Origin: Mesorhizobium sp. AR07
GTDB lineage: Bacteria; Pseudomonadota; Alphaproteobacteria; Rhizobiales; Rhizobiaceae
Direction: 5' to 3'
NCBI RefSeq assembly: GCF_024746815.1
Contig: NZ_CP080528.1
Span: 868,001 to 932,000 of the forward strand
DNA: 64,000 bases
The notes beneath the pieces were generated by a model. That model ran no database searches. It saw nothing but the letters and a program-made list of their open reading frames with translations, and was not told where the DNA came from. Shown here piece by piece: positions 62,527 through 64,000 of this stretch. The position numbers were made by a program, and so were the translations under genes. Each line of letters begins with the position of its first letter. Within the stretch, counting starts at the first letter, position 1.

Positions 62527-62542
62527 CGGCATAACTCTTGCG
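62527..62542 (+). promoter_or_regulatory. Sigma-54 promoter, nifB
   Basis: CGGCATAACTCTTGCG keeps the -24 GG and -12 GC at correct spacing, 37 bp before the nifB ATG. It is closely similar to the promoter-like blocks of the two double-glycine peptide genes. Confidence 0.85.
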
Positions 62543-62579
62543 CCTTGAACTGCGACGTTACCAGCAACGGAGCCGTTTG

Positions 62580-64000
62580 ATGTCCGCACCGACAATTTCG
62601 CTTGAGGGCCTGACCAGCACGACAGGCTTCGACGAGTTGCTGGCGACCGCGAGATCCGGTGGCTGCGCATCTTCAACCTGCGGCGTGGCGGGAAAGCCGG
62701 AGGACATGGATCCGGCTGTCTGGGACAAGATCAAGGATCACCCGTGCTTTTCGGAAGAAGCGCATCACTTTTTCGCGCGCATGCACGTCGCGGTCGCACC
62801 GGCCTGCAATGTCCAGTGCAACTACTGCAATCGCAAATATGACTGCGCCAACGAAAGTCGGCCTGGCGTCGTTTCGGAAAAACTGACACCCGACCAGGCG
62901 CTGCGCAAGGTGATCGCGGTCGCCAACGAGGTGCCGCAGCTTTCCGTACTCGGGATCGCCGGACCGGGCGATGCCTGTTACGACTGGAAAAAGACAAGGG
63001 CAACCTTCGAAAGCGTCGCCAGAGAGATCCCCGACATCAAGCTTTGCGTCTCAACCAATGGGCTCGCGCTGCCTGACCATGTCGCCGAGCTCGCCGACAT
63101 GAACGTTGATCACGTGACTATCACCATCAACATGGTCGACCCGGAAGTCGGCGCAAAGATCTATCCTTGGATCTTTTACGATCATCGCCGCTACGCCGGC
63201 ATCGAGGCCGCCCGAATCCTGCACGAGCGGCAGATGTTGGGCCTGGAGATGCTCACCGCGCGCGGCATCCTCACGAAAATCAATTCGGTGATGATTCCCG
63301 GCGTCAACGACGAGCATCTGATCGACGTGAACAAATTGGTCAAGGAGCGTGGCGCGTTCCTGCATAACGTCATGCCGCTGATTTCCGACCCGGCGCACGG
63401 TACGCACTACGGCCTGACTGGGCAGCGCGGTCCAAATGCAACAGAGTTGAAGGCGCTTCAGGATCGTCTCGACGGCGGCGCCAAGTTGATGCGCCACTGC
63501 CGGCAGTGCCGGGCCGATGCCGTCGGCCTGCTCGGCGGGGATCGTGGCCAGGAATTCACGCTCGACCGGATTGCCGGCAAGGACACCTACGACTCCAGCA
63601 AGCGCGAGGCCTATCGACAGGTGGTCGCGCACGAGCGCCGTGATCATGTGGCGGCCAGGAGCGCGGCGATCGGAATGGTCAAGGCAGCAGGCTCCGGCAA
63701 GTCCCTTCTCGTCGCGGTGGCGACTAAGGGGGGTGGCCGTGTCAATGAACACTTCGGCCATGCAAGGGAATTCCAACTTTTTGAAGCCTCGCCGAAAGGG
63801 ATCAGAATTGTCGGGCATCGCAAGGTCGAGCAGTATTGCGTCGGCGGCTGGGGCGAAAAAGCCACCCTCGACGGCGTCATCGCTGCGCTGGAAGGCATAG
63901 ACATCGTGCTCTGCGCCAAGATCGGAAATTGCCCGAAGGATCAGCTCGCGGAAGCGGGAATCCGAGCAACGGACGCTTATGGTCATGACTACATCGAAAC
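62580..64000 (+). CDS. nifB: NifB, FeMo-co radical SAM synthase (3' end outside window)
   Basis: At least 473 residues are present and the frame is still open at the window edge. The radical SAM motif is in VAPACNVQCNYCNRKYDCAN (CxxxCxxC). LSVLGIAGPGDACYDW and the GGAKLMRHCRQCRADAVGLL cysteine region follow. The C-terminal NifX/NafY-like domain begins near LLVAVATKGGGRVNEHFGHA. NifB builds the NifB-co core of FeMo-co using two SAM molecules. The ATG at 62580 has CGGAG upstream. It lies behind its own NifA/sigma-54 promoter. Confidence 0.97.
   Translation, partial: MSAPTISLEGLTSTTGFDELLATARSGGCASSTCGVAGKPEDMDPAVWDKIKDHPCFSEEAHHFFARMHVAVAPACNVQCNYCNRKYDCANESRPGVVSEKLTPDQALRKVIAVANEVPQLSVLGIAGPGDACYDWKKTRATFESVAREIPDIKLCVSTNGLALPDHVAELADMNVDHVTITINMVDPEVGAKIYPWIFYDHRRYAGIEAARILHERQMLGLEMLTARGILTKINSVMIPGVNDEHLIDVNKLVKERGAFLHNVMPLISDPAHGTHYGLTGQRGPNATELKALQDRLDGGAKLMRHCRQCRADAVGLLGGDRGQEFTLDRIAGKDTYDSSKREAYRQVVAHERRDHVAARSAAIGMVKAAGSGKSLLVAVATKGGGRVNEHFGHAREFQLFEASPKGIRIVGHRKVEQYCVGGWGEKATLDGVIAALEGIDIVLCAKIGNCPKDQLAEAGIRATDAYGHDYIE

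Noticed and set aside
1..64000. tRNA, rRNA, CRISPR arrays, phage or att sites
   Set aside because: No cloverleaf-like gene, repeat-spacer array or integrase attachment signature was recognised by eye; a covariance search would be needed to exclude small RNAs.

Overview
The window reads as part of a Mesorhizobium symbiosis island (M. loti / M. japonicum type). The basis is the mix of symbiotic nif and fix genes, a rhizobial type III secretion block, a prxS-rpoN2 pair, a rhizobial P450 operon, an island-type alpha-carbonic anhydrase, and many insertion sequences and decayed genes. I could run no database search, so the species is inferred.

Layout. 0-3.7 kb: a putative type III effector (minus strand) with its own tts-box-like promoter, then a truncated second effector with the same N-terminus. 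3.8-9.0 kb: an IS66-family element with an intact 8-bp target duplication, split by a nested IS21-family element with a 6-bp duplication. 9.6-14.3 kb: a tts box and nopC, nopA, rhcD (y4yQ), rhcV (sctV) and y4yS. 14.4-15.5 kb: IS6 debris and a broken second copy of the y4yS 3' end. 15.5-19.8 kb: a probably undescribed export system. It has two tandemly duplicated double-glycine leader peptides, each behind a sigma-54-like promoter (the first also behind a perfect NifA site), followed by an HlyD-type adaptor and a C39-peptidase ABC transporter. 20.5-24.6 kb: a SAM-cycle cassette (ArsR-GlyA fusion, metK, adenosine kinase). 25.8-33.1 kb: a frameshifted prolyl oligopeptidase behind a NifA/sigma-54 promoter copied from iscN, an OmpW porin, a DPP-IV pseudogene, a lysine/ornithine N-hydroxylase with a truncated partner, and alpha-carbonic anhydrase. 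34.9-40.1 kb: an irr pseudogene, prxS, rpoN, an IS1380-family element, nifQ and an eroded fdxB. 40.4-46.3 kb: a minus-strand P450 operon (P450, ferredoxin, SnoaL-like, small ORF, double SDR, LLM flavin oxidoreductase) with a NifA-type promoter. 46.9-52.4 kb: a PIN toxin-antitoxin pair, a second irr/rpoN remnant, an MFS exporter, and hmuS with a decayed hmuT. 52.4-64 kb: iscN, eroded nifU, nifS, nifV, a small unknown gene, nifW, fixABCX, nifA and nifB (cut by the window end).

How it works together. Two regulons can be read directly. TtsI (tts boxes) covers the secretion genes and effector. NifA with sigma-54 (TGT-N10-ACA sites upstream of -24/-12 elements) covers iscN-nifS-nifV, fixABCX, nifB, the P450 operon, the prolyl oligopeptidase and the double-glycine peptide system. 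Both nifA and a rpoN lie in the window. Several Fe-S scaffold or carrier genes (nifU, fdxB) have lost cluster cysteines while their neighbours look intact. The window also carries nifV, which most legume rhizobia lack.
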